Part shown: positions 15,295-23,243 of the stretch, piece after piece
Layout: each line of letters opens with the position of its first letter
How positions within the stretch are numbered: the stretch's first letter is position 1
From: an uncultured Lachnospiraceae bacterium
Lineage (GTDB): Bacteria; Bacillota; Clostridia; Lachnospirales; Lachnospiraceae
Length of the DNA stretch: 23,953 nt
Assembly: GCA_910585765.1 (NCBI GenBank)
Contig: CAJUES010000053.1
Location: forward strand, 1-23,953
Reading direction: 5' to 3'
The notes under the pieces: generated by a model
Database searches by the model: none
The model's input: the letters and a program-made list of their open reading frames with translations, nothing else
Told to the model about the DNA's origin: nothing
Position numbers and translations under genes: made by a program

Positions 15295-15795
15295 TTACTG
15301 GCTCTTCTCTTTCCAGTTCAGCATCGCATACCACGCCACATTATGGTATTTGTCGTGCAGCCTGATCGCATCCTGAAACTCTCCCTCAAGATCAAAACCG
15401 CAATTCTCATAGAGTTTTCTGGCTGCTATGTTGTCGGCTAAGACCTTTAGATATACCCTGTGAAGTCCAAGGTCGATAAATGCATAACGCAGGATCTCTG
15501 TTATCGCGTGCTCCACAAACCCTGTGCCCTGTGCCATTTTCCTTGATGCAACGACAAACTCCGCGTTGTGATCCTTTTCGGAGATATGTTTGAGGCTGAC
15601 CGTCCCCAGATACTCATCTTTCTTGTCTGTGATCGCAAAATGCTGGTTCTCCTCATCAAAACTGTACCTGATAAAAAATATCGCCTTCTCCATCGTTATG
15701 TCTGCAAATGGATAGCGAAACCAGCAGTTGACCGTATCATCGTGCATCCATTCGAGCATGTATGGCGCATCCTTTTCTTCCAATCTTCTTAACAT
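15295..15795 (-). CDS. GNAT N-acetyltransferase, copy 1 (likely amino-sugar acetylation)
   Basis: A 166-residue GNAT (acetyltransferase 3) protein that probably uses acetyl-CoA to N-acetylate a nucleotide amino sugar. The acetyl-CoA loop is RKMAQGTGFVEHA, followed by HRVYLKVLADNIAARKLYEN and CGF, typical of the family. The start MLRRLE is chosen because GAAGGGGGA is spaced about seven bases upstream and the paralogue at 16475-16969 starts with the equivalent MIRRLE. An ATG six bases earlier would overlap the cupin gene stop. It lies two bases after the FdtA-like cupin gene. It resembles copy 2 throughout (shared LEWMHD, DEYLGT, GLHRVYL), so the two are duplicates or were acquired as related modules. 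Confidence 0.85.
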   Translation of the reverse strand: MLRRLEEKDAPYMLEWMHDDTVNCWFRYPFADITMEKAIFFIRYSFDEENQHFAITDKKDEYLGTVSLKHISEKDHNAEFVVASRKMAQGTGFVEHAITEILRYAFIDLGLHRVYLKVLADNIAARKLYENCGFDLEGEFQDAIRLHDKYHNVAWYAMLNWKEKSQ

Positions 15796-15797
15796 GG

Positions 15798-16223
15798 TCA
15801 TTCCCCCTTCAATTTTTTCCAATCATCCATAGCCCTCAGGTATTTCCCGTAATCCCGGATGTACTCTTCCGCATCGTAATGCTCGCTGGCAAGAACCAAA
15901 AGCACGGAGTCCTCCGAAAAATCATACATGTCTTTCCAGACCATTCTGGGAAGATAGATCCCTGTATGAGGCCTGTCGAGACTGAATACCTTTTGATCGG
16001 TGCCATCGTCTACTTTAACCTTTGATGTTCCTGCCACATTGATCAGAACAAACTCCGTGTTGTAGTTGGCGTGCCTTCCACGGATAACATCTTTATCTGA
16101 TCCGTAGATATAGAACACCCTCTTGATCTCAAATGGAATATCCTGATCGCCTTCCACAATGACAAGGTGTCCCCTGTCATCCCCTTTTTGTGGAAATTCT
16201 ATCATCCTGCACTTTTCTATCAT
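15798..16223 (-). CDS. FdtA/QdtA-like cupin (sugar 3,4-ketoisomerase family, WxcM-like)
   Basis: A 141-residue single-domain cupin. FdtA-type enzymes isomerise dTDP-4-keto-6-deoxyglucose to the 3-keto sugar before 3-amination. The family core is visible in VIRGRHANYNTEFVLINVAG and in IYLPRMVWKDMYDF. In characterised members the strand motif is HAH; here it is His51-Ala-Asn53. The start is backed by GGAGGAGG six bases upstream. It sits next to GNAT genes, with a DegT-family aminotransferase further upstream, the expected set for a 3-acetamido-3,6-dideoxyhexose such as Fuc3NAc or Qui3NAc. Which epimer is made, and whether the enzyme is active, cannot be told from sequence. RmlA and RmlB are not in the window. 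Confidence 0.82.
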   Translation of the reverse strand: MIEKCRMIEFPQKGDDRGHLVIVEGDQDIPFEIKRVFYIYGSDKDVIRGRHANYNTEFVLINVAGTSKVKVDDGTDQKVFSLDRPHTGIYLPRMVWKDMYDFSEDSVLLVLASEHYDAEEYIRDYGKYLRAMDDWKKLKGE

Positions 16224-16241
16224 CTATCCTCCTCCAGATCT

Positions 16242-16270
16242 ATTATATAGCCTCTCGGAATCTCCCTTGC
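16242..16270 (-). promoter_or_regulatory. Weak candidate promoter of the cupin gene
   Basis: A perfect TATAAT lies on the minus strand (complement of 16242-16247), about 18 bases before the start codon at 16223. The -35 region at 18-bp spacing, TGCAAG, is poor. If used, the leader would be only about 10-15 nt and would include the ribosome site. It could allow the cupin and downstream genes to be expressed separately from the upstream glycan genes. Confidence 0.3.
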
Positions 16271-16304
16271 ACCTGCTATTGTGGCAGATTTACCGTCATA
16301 TGCA

Positions 16305-16351
16305 CACAAATTTAATCAACGTACGTGCCACGTACGCCTCATAAATTTGTG
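16305..16351. repeat. Nested palindrome in the 251-bp gap between GNAT copy 2 and the cupin gene
   Basis: The outer arms CACAAATTTA (16305-16314) and TAAATTTGTG (16342-16351) are exact reverse complements. Inside them CGTACGTG (16320-16327) and CACGTACG (16329-16336) form a second, almost continuous palindrome. A third small inverted repeat, AGACTC / GAGTCT, is at 16393-16407. None is followed by a clear T-run, so an operator or cruciform/RNA structure fits better than a terminator. The rest of 16224-16474 holds no gene. Confidence 0.65.
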
Positions 16352-16474
16352 CACATCTGACAAAAAATCTTCTCACAATATCAGGCACAAAGAGACTCCG
16401 AGAGTCTATTTAAATTTTCCTACAGATCCCATTCACCAATATAGCATATTTTCGGATCGTCGTCGATAAAGAAA

Positions 16475-16969
16475 TCAGTTCTTATCATTTATGATCCCAT
16501 ACCACGCAAGGCTCTCGTATCTGCCGTCGAGTAAGATGGCATCTCTGGATGTCCCCTCGTACACAAATCCGCATTTTCTGTAAAAATGCTGCGCGTGCTG
16601 ATTTTTCTCCAACACATTCAGGTACACCCTGTGAAGCCCCAGGGTATGAAAAGCATAATCCAGCAGTTCCTTCGTGGCTGCCTTTGCCACCCCGGTTCCT
16701 CGGGCCGTCTTTCTGACCACGATCGCATATTCCGCCGATCTGTCTCCCTGTGATATGCCCTTTAAACTTATTGTTCCCAGATATTCATCCGACTCGCCCG
16801 CGATCGCAAAATGCCTGTTCTCATCCGAAAAACTGTTATCGATAAATCCGATAACGCTCTCCATCGTAGCATGCTCAAACGGCGACCGGAATGCCTTTCG
16901 AATATCCTCCTTGTCATGCATCCACTCCAGCATTAGCGCTGCATCTCTGCGTTCCAATCTGCGTATCAT
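16475..16969 (-). CDS. GNAT N-acetyltransferase, copy 2 (likely amino-sugar acetylation)
   Basis: A 164-residue GNAT protein with the acetyl-CoA loop RKTARGTGVAKAA and the family segment HTLGLHRVYLNVLEKNQHAQ followed by CGF. The start MIRRLE at 16969 has GAGGAAAGC upstream and overlaps the aminotransferase stop as ATGA; a longer open frame reading upstream through the aminotransferase gene is a shadow. Direct coupling to the aminotransferase suggests that this copy acetylates the amino group that enzyme adds, as FdtC-type enzymes do, although many FdtC proteins are left-handed beta-helix transferases rather than GNATs. The second copy downstream may act on a different amino sugar or be redundant. 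Confidence 0.86.
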   Translation of the reverse strand: MIRRLERRDAALMLEWMHDKEDIRKAFRSPFEHATMESVIGFIDNSFSDENRHFAIAGESDEYLGTISLKGISQGDRSAEYAIVVRKTARGTGVAKAATKELLDYAFHTLGLHRVYLNVLEKNQHAQHFYRKCGFVYEGTSRDAILLDGRYESLAWYGIINDKN

Positions 16970-18075
16970 CTGCTTTCCTCTTTGCCCCATGCATTGATCT
17001 GACTGATCACATGATCCTGCTCTGCAAATGTCATTCCTGTGTAGATCGGCAGACTTAACACCGTCTCCGCATAGGATTCCGTGATGGGATAATCCCCCTT
17101 TTTGTGCCCCAGATGGCGATAGCAGACTGCCAGATGTGGCGGTATCGGATAGTGGATCTGTGTCTGGATCCCTTCCTGATCCAGCGCCTTCTGCAGCGCA
17201 TCCCTGTCGGCACACCGGACGACATACTGATGATAGATACTCTCCGCACCGTCCCTCAGCTCCGGCAGTATGATCTTTGGATTCCTGATTCCCTGGCTGT
17301 ATCTGCCTGCCAGCACTCTTCTCTCATCGTTCAATTCCCGCAGATGTGCAAGCTTTACACCCAGAAGTGCCGCCTGCATCTCATCCAGCCGCGAATTCAC
17401 GCCCTCTATCTCATTGTGATATTTTTTTCGGCTTCCGTAATTGCGCATCATGCGCAGCTTGTCCGCAAAAGCCTCATCATCTGTAACGATTGCCCCTGCG
17501 TCCCCAAAAGCACCGAGATTCTTGGTCGGATAAAAGCTAAAGCATCCGGCTGTTCCAAAAGTCCCCGTCATCTTCCCGCCAAAACATGCCCCGTGCGACT
17601 GTGCACAATCCTCTATAATCTCAAGATGATGTCTCCGGGCTATACCGACGATCGGAGTCATGTTGGAAGCCTGCCCGTACAAGTGCGTCACCATGATCGC
17701 CCTTGTCCTGTCCGTTATCGCCTGTTCGATCCGGTCTGCATCCATGTTATAGTATTCATCCGGCTCGACAAACACAGGCGTGGCACCGTTTTCAGTGATC
17801 CCGAGCACCGTGGCTATATATGTATTTGCCTGCACGATCACCTCGTCCCCTTTTCCAATCCCCAGTGCCCGGACGGAAAGGATCAGCGCATCCAGACCTG
17901 AGTTCAGCCCCACACAGTACTGCCTGCCTGTGTACTTCGCAAAGGCTTCCTCAAACTGCTGTACCTCATTTCCGAGCACATACCAGCCGGAGCGCAGTAC
18001 ACGGAGTGCCGCCTCCTCATATTCGGACTGATACATCTGAAACTGTCTGTCAAGTACGTTACATTTGACCTGCAT
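16966..18075 (-). CDS. DegT/DnrJ/EryC1/StrS family sugar aminotransferase (FdtB-like)
   Basis: A 369-residue PLP enzyme that transfers an amino group, usually from glutamate, to a keto sugar nucleotide. The PLP lysine is Lys185 in FSFYPTKNLGAFGDAG. Further family segments are VGLNSGLDALILS, EVIVQANTYIATVLGI and EDCAQSHGA. The ATG at 18075 is preferred to a GTG two codons upstream because GGGGGA is correctly spaced; the first 17 bases overlap the end of the GT4 gene. With the cupin and GNATs it fits 3-amination of a 6-deoxy-3-keto hexose. A 4-aminotransferase role cannot be excluded, but the FdtA-like neighbour favours C3. Confidence 0.93.
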   Translation of the reverse strand: MQVKCNVLDRQFQMYQSEYEEAALRVLRSGWYVLGNEVQQFEEAFAKYTGRQYCVGLNSGLDALILSVRALGIGKGDEVIVQANTYIATVLGITENGATPVFVEPDEYYNMDADRIEQAITDRTRAIMVTHLYGQASNMTPIVGIARRHHLEIIEDCAQSHGACFGGKMTGTFGTAGCFSFYPTKNLGAFGDAGAIVTDDEAFADKLRMMRNYGSRKKYHNEIEGVNSRLDEMQAALLGVKLAHLRELNDERRVLAGRYSQGIRNPKIILPELRDGAESIYHQYVVRCADRDALQKALDQEGIQTQIHYPIPPHLAVCYRHLGHKKGDYPITESYAETVLSLPIYTGMTFAEQDHVISQINAWGKEESR

Positions 18076-19219
18076 CCTCACTTCCCCCTTTCGACGCTGG
18101 CTTTGAGCGTTTTGTGATATCCGCTATGATATTTAAAATCTCTGCTGCTGACTTTTCCCACATAAACTTATCCATGACGCGCTTTCTGCCCTCCTCACCG
18201 ATTCGCTTCCCGTCATGTGACAGTATCTTGTCCACGATTTCCTCCTCGCATTCACAGATGCAGCCTGAAACCTCCCGCTCTATAATGAGTGCGGGTCCCG
18301 GCGCCTTTACCGCGATCACAGTGCTTTCATAATACATCGCCTCGAGGATCGCCATGCCAAATATTTCGTGCCTGTTCAGATTGACAAGACATTCCGATAT
18401 CCTGTAAAACTCCCACATCATATCATTGGAAACTTTGTCACAGAGCGTGACCAATCGCGACAAACCATGTGCTGATATCGCTGCATGTACTTCCCCTGCC
18501 AGCTCGCCCTGTCCGATCATGATCAGTCGAAAATGACTGTCTTTCTGATATACCCTGCGGAAGATATCGACCATTTTTACCGGCTGCTTCTCCGCAGTCA
18601 GCCTGCCTACATATAGTATAACTCTATCCTGCCGGTCATAACCGTGTTTTTCTTTTAATTTATTTGTGTCATAACTTAAATAATCCTCTTTTAGAAGTGA
18701 TTTGTCAAGCCCGACGGGGACTGTGTATATTTCCCGCGCTCCCTGCTCCTCAAGCCTGGCGGCGAGCGCGGGTGTTTTGACGATGGTAGGAATCTTTTTG
18801 TAATATTTTATATTATCGCAAAACAGATCCACGAGCCTGCGCTTCCACGCGGACGCATTGTTGCTCTGAACCACGCCGATGTAGGGCAGGCACAGGATAT
18901 GGTTCTGTGTACACCATCTGTAAAATCTGCCAAGGAAGAGATAGTTGTCCGACGCTGTGACATAGCATGCTGCAGCTTTGTCCAGCATGGCTGTATCCAC
19001 AAATGCATGCTTTCCTATATGGCGGCACTTTAGATATATGACCCTGATCCCTCCCTTTTGAACGATCTCCTCTCTCTGAGCCAGATCCGGTATGAGATGA
19101 TAGACGGACACGATATGCCCCATTGCCGCAAATGCTTTCGCCATGCCTTCTGCCTGCGAATTGTAGTATTTGCTCAGGTTCTTCTGTTCTGTGTTGAGTG
19201 ATATCACTGCAAGCTTCAT
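18059..19219 (-). CDS. Glycosyltransferase family 4
   Basis: A 386-residue GT-B fold retaining transferase. The C-terminal donor-binding half has ILYVGRLTAEKQP (201-213), MIGQGEL (234-240) and the E-x7-E motif HEIFGMAILE (Glu285 and Glu293). The N-terminal half starts MKLAVISLNT and includes a segment with several Ser, Asn and Lys residues after SQAEGMAKAFAAMGH (21-35). ATG at 19219 has GGAGGGGGAGG immediately upstream; this site lies at the broken end of a fucosyltransferase remnant. It overlaps the aminotransferase gene by 17 bases and is expected to add one sugar on the cytosolic face of the membrane. Donor and acceptor are unknown. Confidence 0.9.
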   Translation of the reverse strand: MKLAVISLNTEQKNLSKYYNSQAEGMAKAFAAMGHIVSVYHLIPDLAQREEIVQKGGIRVIYLKCRHIGKHAFVDTAMLDKAAACYVTASDNYLFLGRFYRWCTQNHILCLPYIGVVQSNNASAWKRRLVDLFCDNIKYYKKIPTIVKTPALAARLEEQGAREIYTVPVGLDKSLLKEDYLSYDTNKLKEKHGYDRQDRVILYVGRLTAEKQPVKMVDIFRRVYQKDSHFRLIMIGQGELAGEVHAAISAHGLSRLVTLCDKVSNDMMWEFYRISECLVNLNRHEIFGMAILEAMYYESTVIAVKAPGPALIIEREVSGCICECEEEIVDKILSHDGKRIGEEGRKRVMDKFMWEKSAAEILNIIADITKRSKPASKGGSEDAGQM

Positions 19220-19237
19220 TGACGCCTCCCCCTCCAC

Positions 19238-19596
19238 ATTGAACTTTTGTTTGGATTTTATCTAAGTACTTTTTCCCTTGTGAACTAAATTGTTCTTTTA
19301 ACTGAAACTGTCTTTTTATGTCCTCATAATACTGGTCAAAATATTGATATGACTGCCAAAAGCCAGTATAATATGCGGGAGCGTTTTGGTACATTTTATC
19401 ATCACATCTCATGGGATGGAGTTCTTAACCTGACCTTTTGCTCCCGGTATCTTAAACGGAGCGGCGCTGAATTCCTGGTTCCTAATCCCAAAATATTATC
19501 CACTTTTTTCCCCACGAACCTCTCAGCAAAATCGATTTGAAAAGAATCTAACTGATAGTGCCTTAATTTACCTGAATACATGGGATCTATAGCCAC
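19238..19596 (-). pseudogene. Broken alpha-1,2-fucosyltransferase (GT11-like) remnant
   Basis: Two overlapping frames together resemble residues about 30-150 of alpha-1,2-fucosyltransferases. Frame one (19596-19402) reads IDPMYSGKLRHYQLDSFQID and ends in a stop. Frame two (from 19412) reads AYYTGFWQSYQYFDQYYEDI, close to the family's GYWQSEKYF segment, then KRQFQLKEQFSSQGKKYLDK. A frameshift near 19412-19430 separates them. The family N terminus (GGLGNQMFQYA) is missing because the acyltransferase gene ends at 19602, and the C-terminal half with the HVRRGDY motif is missing because the GT4 gene begins at 19219. It cannot encode an active enzyme. Confidence 0.6.
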
Positions 19597-19601
19597 TCAT
19601 G

Positions 19602-20582
19602 CTACCGCGCTCCTTTTTTCCTTTTTCCTCTTGCTATGATCAATGCCGAGATCAGAACAGCCAACGTAATCGTCACAAAAAACGAATCGACACCCAGTTT
19701 ATTGGGCTGGCGTATCACGACGAAAGTGTAAAACGAAAAACAAAGTAAATGCAGCAGATATATGTATTTACTCAGTCTCCTCATGATAAAATAACAGGGG
19801 TGATCAGGAAGTTTCATATTGAGTACGAGTGTGAAGAGCATAACGGATGAAAAAATCGTACCCAGCTCCTGCGACACAGTATATCTTAGTAAAATCCCCG
19901 CTGCAATGCCAGCCACGCCGACCAGCGGACGGCACACCCGATGCTCCCTGATGAAAATTCCAACACTCATGTACAACATTCCCGTAAATACGCCGCCATT
20001 GTTAAAAACATAGTCAAACATTTTACCGGCAGCTGCCAGTACTCCGCCGACACCATCACTCTGTCTGATCCACGCAAACAGCAGATATATCACGTAAAAA
20101 CAGATCCCTGCAATCAGAATGTGCCGCGTACCCTTTCCTCTACGGATCAATATCCACATCACCAGCAGCGCATAGATCATCGCCAGAAGATACCACAAAT
20201 GATATGAATTGTACAGCTTGCCGATAAAGAAAAAATATTTTACATACGACAGTATACACTGCACGATACTATTTCCAGAGACTGCATACCCATAGATCGT
20301 CAATGGCAAACTCAGCAATGTCCAAAGTGTATACAGGCTGAACGTAGAAACCAGTGTCTTACAGATATATCGCTCGCGCTGCTGGCAGGTCTCTCCCCAC
20401 CCCAATGCCAGGAAATATCCTGACGCCATGAAAAAGAACGGCACTGTCATATCCGCTATGATCATGACGATCGCGTTGACCAGAATACTTTTGCAGTCAA
20501 CAAAGGGATTCGTATGAAATGCAACTACCACGATCGCCAGCAAAAATTTAAACAGATCGATCGAATTAAATTTCTCTTTCAC
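19602..20582 (-). CDS. Acyltransferase family 3 membrane protein (O-acetylase-like)
   Basis: A 326-residue integral membrane protein with about ten hydrophobic segments. The family N terminus is clear: SIDLFKFLLAIVVVAFHTNP, with the catalytic-type His23, then VPFFFMASGYFLALGW. Such proteins O-acetylate (or transfer other acyl groups to) surface glycans. The start is a GTG at 20582, six bases after GGAGGGG; an ATG in between is out of frame. It lies between a GT2 gene and the fucosyltransferase remnant. Its expected job is decoration of the glycan made by this cluster. The acyl group and site are unknown. Confidence 0.9.
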   Translation of the reverse strand: MKEKFNSIDLFKFLLAIVVVAFHTNPFVDCKSILVNAIVMIIADMTVPFFFMASGYFLALGWGETCQQRERYICKTLVSTFSLYTLWTLLSLPLTIYGYAVSGNSIVQCILSYVKYFFFIGKLYNSYHLWYLLAMIYALLVMWILIRRGKGTRHILIAGICFYVIYLLFAWIRQSDGVGGVLAAAGKMFDYVFNNGGVFTGMLYMSVGIFIREHRVCRPLVGVAGIAAGILLRYTVSQELGTIFSSVMLFTLVLNMKLPDHPCYFIMRRLSKYIYLLHLLCFSFYTFVVIRQPNKLGVDSFFVTITLAVLISALIIARGKRKKGAR

Positions 20583-20597
20583 CTCATACCCCTCCGT

Positions 20598-21329
20598 CTA
20601 CTTTCTATGAAGCAATTCATATATATGACTCTTCATCACCACAAACCAATATTTCCTTTTTGACAGATACCCATACCGGAACCGAACCAGGGCATTCTCG
20701 CGCACCCCCGTCTGACTGCTCGACATACCGCCGAGATGAAAATTAGATAACACACGATATGCTGGTGTGAATACGACTTCCCCGCTCATAAAATAACGCA
20801 GCATCAAGTCATAGTCTGCCGCGGAGCGGTACTGCGTGTCAAACACTCCAAATCGCTCGTACGTGTCCCTTGTCACAAAACAGGTCGGATGGGTGATCAT
20901 CTGCTGCGGCAGGAAATCGTGATGATAGATAACAACTGCTTTTTCTTTATCATCAAGGTATATCCGCTGCATGCCGTAGACAACCTCATATCGATTCTTA
21001 CCAAAATGTTTTACGATCTGTTCCACTGTATCCTTTTCGTAATAATCATCACTGTTCACAATACCGATCAGATGTCCCTTTGCAAGTCTGATCCCCTTGT
21101 TCATGGCATCGTAGATCCCGTTGTCCTTCTCGGATATGACCGTTAGTTTTTCAGGAAGCCTGCTGCGATGCCGTTCGATCAGTTCCAGAGTATTGTCCGT
21201 CGAACCTCCGTCGACAATGATATACTCTATGTTTTTGTAGGTCTGGTTCTCGATACATGTCAATGTCTTTTCGATCGTCCTCCCGCTGTTAAAACAGGGC
21301 GTAAGGACTGTCACCAGCAGCTCTGACAT
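20598..21329 (-). CDS. Glycosyltransferase family 2 (WcaA-type)
   Basis: A 243-residue GT-A fold inverting transferase. It begins VTVLTPCFNSGRTIEKTL, has the nucleotide-binding VDGGSTDNT (39-47), the segment EKDNGIYDAMNKGI (67-80) and the metal-binding NSDD (92-95). SAADYDLMLRY in the second half is typical of colanic-acid-type GT2 proteins. The start has AAGGAGAG six bases upstream. It is 15 bp before the acyltransferase gene and 19 bp after the GT-D-like gene, so co-transcription is near certain. The sugar transferred is not known. Confidence 0.94.
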   Translation of the reverse strand: MSELLVTVLTPCFNSGRTIEKTLTCIENQTYKNIEYIIVDGGSTDNTLELIERHRSRLPEKLTVISEKDNGIYDAMNKGIRLAKGHLIGIVNSDDYYEKDTVEQIVKHFGKNRYEVVYGMQRIYLDDKEKAVVIYHHDFLPQQMITHPTCFVTRDTYERFGVFDTQYRSAADYDLMLRYFMSGEVVFTPAYRVLSNFHLGGMSSSQTGVRENALVRFRYGYLSKRKYWFVVMKSHIYELLHRK

Positions 21330-21348
21330 TTTGTTCTCTCCTTTATCA

Positions 21349-22347
21349 TCACCAATAGCATCCTCTCTCTACCGTGTATGCATTTTGTGGTGTCTCCTCA
21401 GCTGACGCCCTGACCCACGCATCATTAAAAAAAGTCGCGATCTTTGTCGGATAACCGTTTTCCCACCGGTTCCCTTTGATGCCAAACAGCAGCTGCGTCG
21501 CCCCTCCCAGATGGATTGCTTGTTTACCCGCATTTTTTAGTTTTGATGCCAGCGGCATTCCATAGGCCCCGCACCCGATGATGGCGACATCGAAATCAAT
21601 TTCGAGCGCCCGCTCACACATATAGTCAAGCGCATCAAACCACGTCACAAACCGTTCATCCCTGATACCGCATATTGTCTGGACGGCTTTTAAAGTCCTC
21701 AATTCAAATTCCGGCAGGATCTCCGTGTCCGGGAAGATCAACGCGCGCCTTTTATATTGCTCCCGGATCGACCTTTCAAACGGATGGATCACTAAGACTC
21801 TTTTTCCTGCCAGGGCAGCTGTCCACGGTCTTTTGGGCGCAAGCCAGGGCTCTAACCGGAACAAGAATGTCAGATCTGCATTCGGAGCAAATTCCTCAAT
21901 GATAAAGTCCTCCATATTCAGATGCCACATTGCGAGCAGGTCCGCATTTGCCCCCGACTCCAGAAGAAGCTCCGAAAAACGCTCCAGATATTGATGTTCC
22001 ACCGGGAAAAATCCTGCTCCCTGTCCCAGCCTGGTAAACCACTTATCCAGATACGCGTCGTCCTCCGCACTGTGTCCCTTGTACTTGATCTTCAAGTAGC
22101 CCACAACCGTCTGTAGCTCTGTGTTTCCGAAACGACATGCCATAAAGGGCTTTCCTTCCATGATCTTCTGATAGATATAATCGTTCGTCTTCGCTGACGA
22201 CATCACCCATTTTTTTGCGTAGTGCGGCATGACGGGTTCCCTGTGGAAATATTTGAGCATGCCATGGCGTCTCAGACACTTGTTAAAATAAAAATCTCTC
22301 CACTTCCACCGCTTTTCATACCGGATCCACTTCTCTTTTCGTGTCAT
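21349..22347 (-). CDS. GT-D-like putative glycosyltransferase (DUF1792-related)
   Basis: A 332-residue soluble protein of a poorly described family found in surface-polysaccharide clusters. Two segments line up with the GT-D domain of the fusion protein at 13578-15263: FMACRFGNTELQTVVGYL (68-85), equivalent to the RYGDGE segment, and AIIGCGAYGMPLASKLKNAG (255-274) followed by HLGGATQLLFGIKGNRWENG (279-298). Here the DGE acidic motif reads NTE. ATG at 22347 has GGGAGGGG upstream and overlaps the stop of the preceding gene as ATGA. A role in sugar transfer is an inference from fold-like resemblance and location. Confidence 0.6.
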   Translation of the reverse strand: MTRKEKWIRYEKRWKWRDFYFNKCLRRHGMLKYFHREPVMPHYAKKWVMSSAKTNDYIYQKIMEGKPFMACRFGNTELQTVVGYLKIKYKGHSAEDDAYLDKWFTRLGQGAGFFPVEHQYLERFSELLLESGANADLLAMWHLNMEDFIIEEFAPNADLTFLFRLEPWLAPKRPWTAALAGKRVLVIHPFERSIREQYKRRALIFPDTEILPEFELRTLKAVQTICGIRDERFVTWFDALDYMCERALEIDFDVAIIGCGAYGMPLASKLKNAGKQAIHLGGATQLLFGIKGNRWENGYPTKIATFFNDAWVRASAEETPQNAYTVERGCYW

Positions 22348-23171
22348 CTTACCCCTCCCAGCCTGCGCTTTACTTTACTCATCAACCCGGAAATTTTGCG
22401 GACTGCCTTGGTTCTGCGGAAACGAACCTCCAGAAGGCTTCCCGCGTTCAATCGGTGCGAATCGACAATCTGCGGATAGGTGCTGCGCCGCTCCACCTCC
22501 GTCTCATAGCGGTTCGTCATTCCGAACTGGGACGGATCGCGGAATCTCTTAAATCCGTATTTCTTGGACATCAGTGAGATCACGGACTGATCATGCCTGT
22601 GATCCGCAAATTCCGCATAATTGGGCAGTCCCATCACATTTGGCTTGTCGGAGATGATGCGGATATCCTGCGCATAATGCAGCACTTCGTCGAGGTATGC
22701 CTTCACCTCGGGAGCCTTTTTGCAGACAAAATACCCGCCGATCGACTGCGGCGTATCAGTGTAGCGCGCCTCGTCACAGCCTGTCAGCACAAAGGCATCC
22801 CGCTTTGTGTTCCCCTTCTCGATCCGCTCCCGCTCCAATGAGAAGATCATGAGCGGTGTCTCCTCCTGCTCCATGCAGTCGATAAGGTACTGGATTTTAT
22901 TGATGTAGACAGCGCCTGAGTCAATATAGACCAGATAGTCACCCTCCCCCAGCTCATCGTATGCCTTTCTGTAGAAGTACGGCTTCCAGAGATAATACCC
23001 GCCGCCTCTCGGTGTGTCCAGGATCTCCTTGTTTCGTCTGCGGAACGCCTCGTCAATGTCATCCGGCCCGTACTCGATCACCCGGTCTGCCCCCCACTGC
23101 CCTGCTGTCCTGCTGTTGAGCTTCTGTGCCCTCCGAAATTTTTTATCTGCATAATTTACAGCTATGATCAT
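22344..23171 (-). CDS. Putative glycosyltransferase with GGGYYLWKPY motif
   Basis: A 275-residue protein. Residues 55-66 (RGGGYYLWKPYF) and 78-89 (GDYLVYIDSGAVY) resemble a family of GT-A-like proteins in capsule and surface-glycan clusters, where YIDSG occupies the position of a DXD motif. Later landmarks are SIGGYFVCKK and DHRHDQSVISLMSKKYGFKR, the latter like the HDQS element of GT-A-type hexosyltransferases. The start MIIAVNY at 23171 has AAGGAGGGA upstream and is preferred over a start six codons earlier. It overlaps the next gene by four bases (ATGA). The basic C terminus could associate with the membrane. Specific function unknown. Confidence 0.65.
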   Translation of the reverse strand: MIIAVNYADKKFRRAQKLNSRTAGQWGADRVIEYGPDDIDEAFRRRNKEILDTPRGGGYYLWKPYFYRKAYDELGEGDYLVYIDSGAVYINKIQYLIDCMEQEETPLMIFSLERERIEKGNTKRDAFVLTGCDEARYTDTPQSIGGYFVCKKAPEVKAYLDEVLHYAQDIRIISDKPNVMGLPNYAEFADHRHDQSVISLMSKKYGFKRFRDPSQFGMTNRYETEVERRSTYPQIVDSHRLNAGSLLEVRFRRTKAVRKISGLMSKVKRRLGGVR

Positions 23172-23243
23172 CTGCTCCCTCCTTGCCAACCCTGTTCTCT
23201 CCCGGATCCGCGCTCTGCTTTATCATGGCATGCGCAGCTATGT

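Noticed and set aside
16393..16407. Inverted repeat AGACTC/GAGTCT as the terminator of GNAT copy 2
   Set aside because: The stem is only six base pairs with a three-base loop, and the minus-strand continuation CTTTGTGCC is not a real T-run.
18813..19412. Frame of 199 codons overlapping the GT4 gene
   Set aside because: Only its first part (before about 19238) resembles a fucosyltransferase; the rest is the out-of-frame shadow of the GT4 gene.
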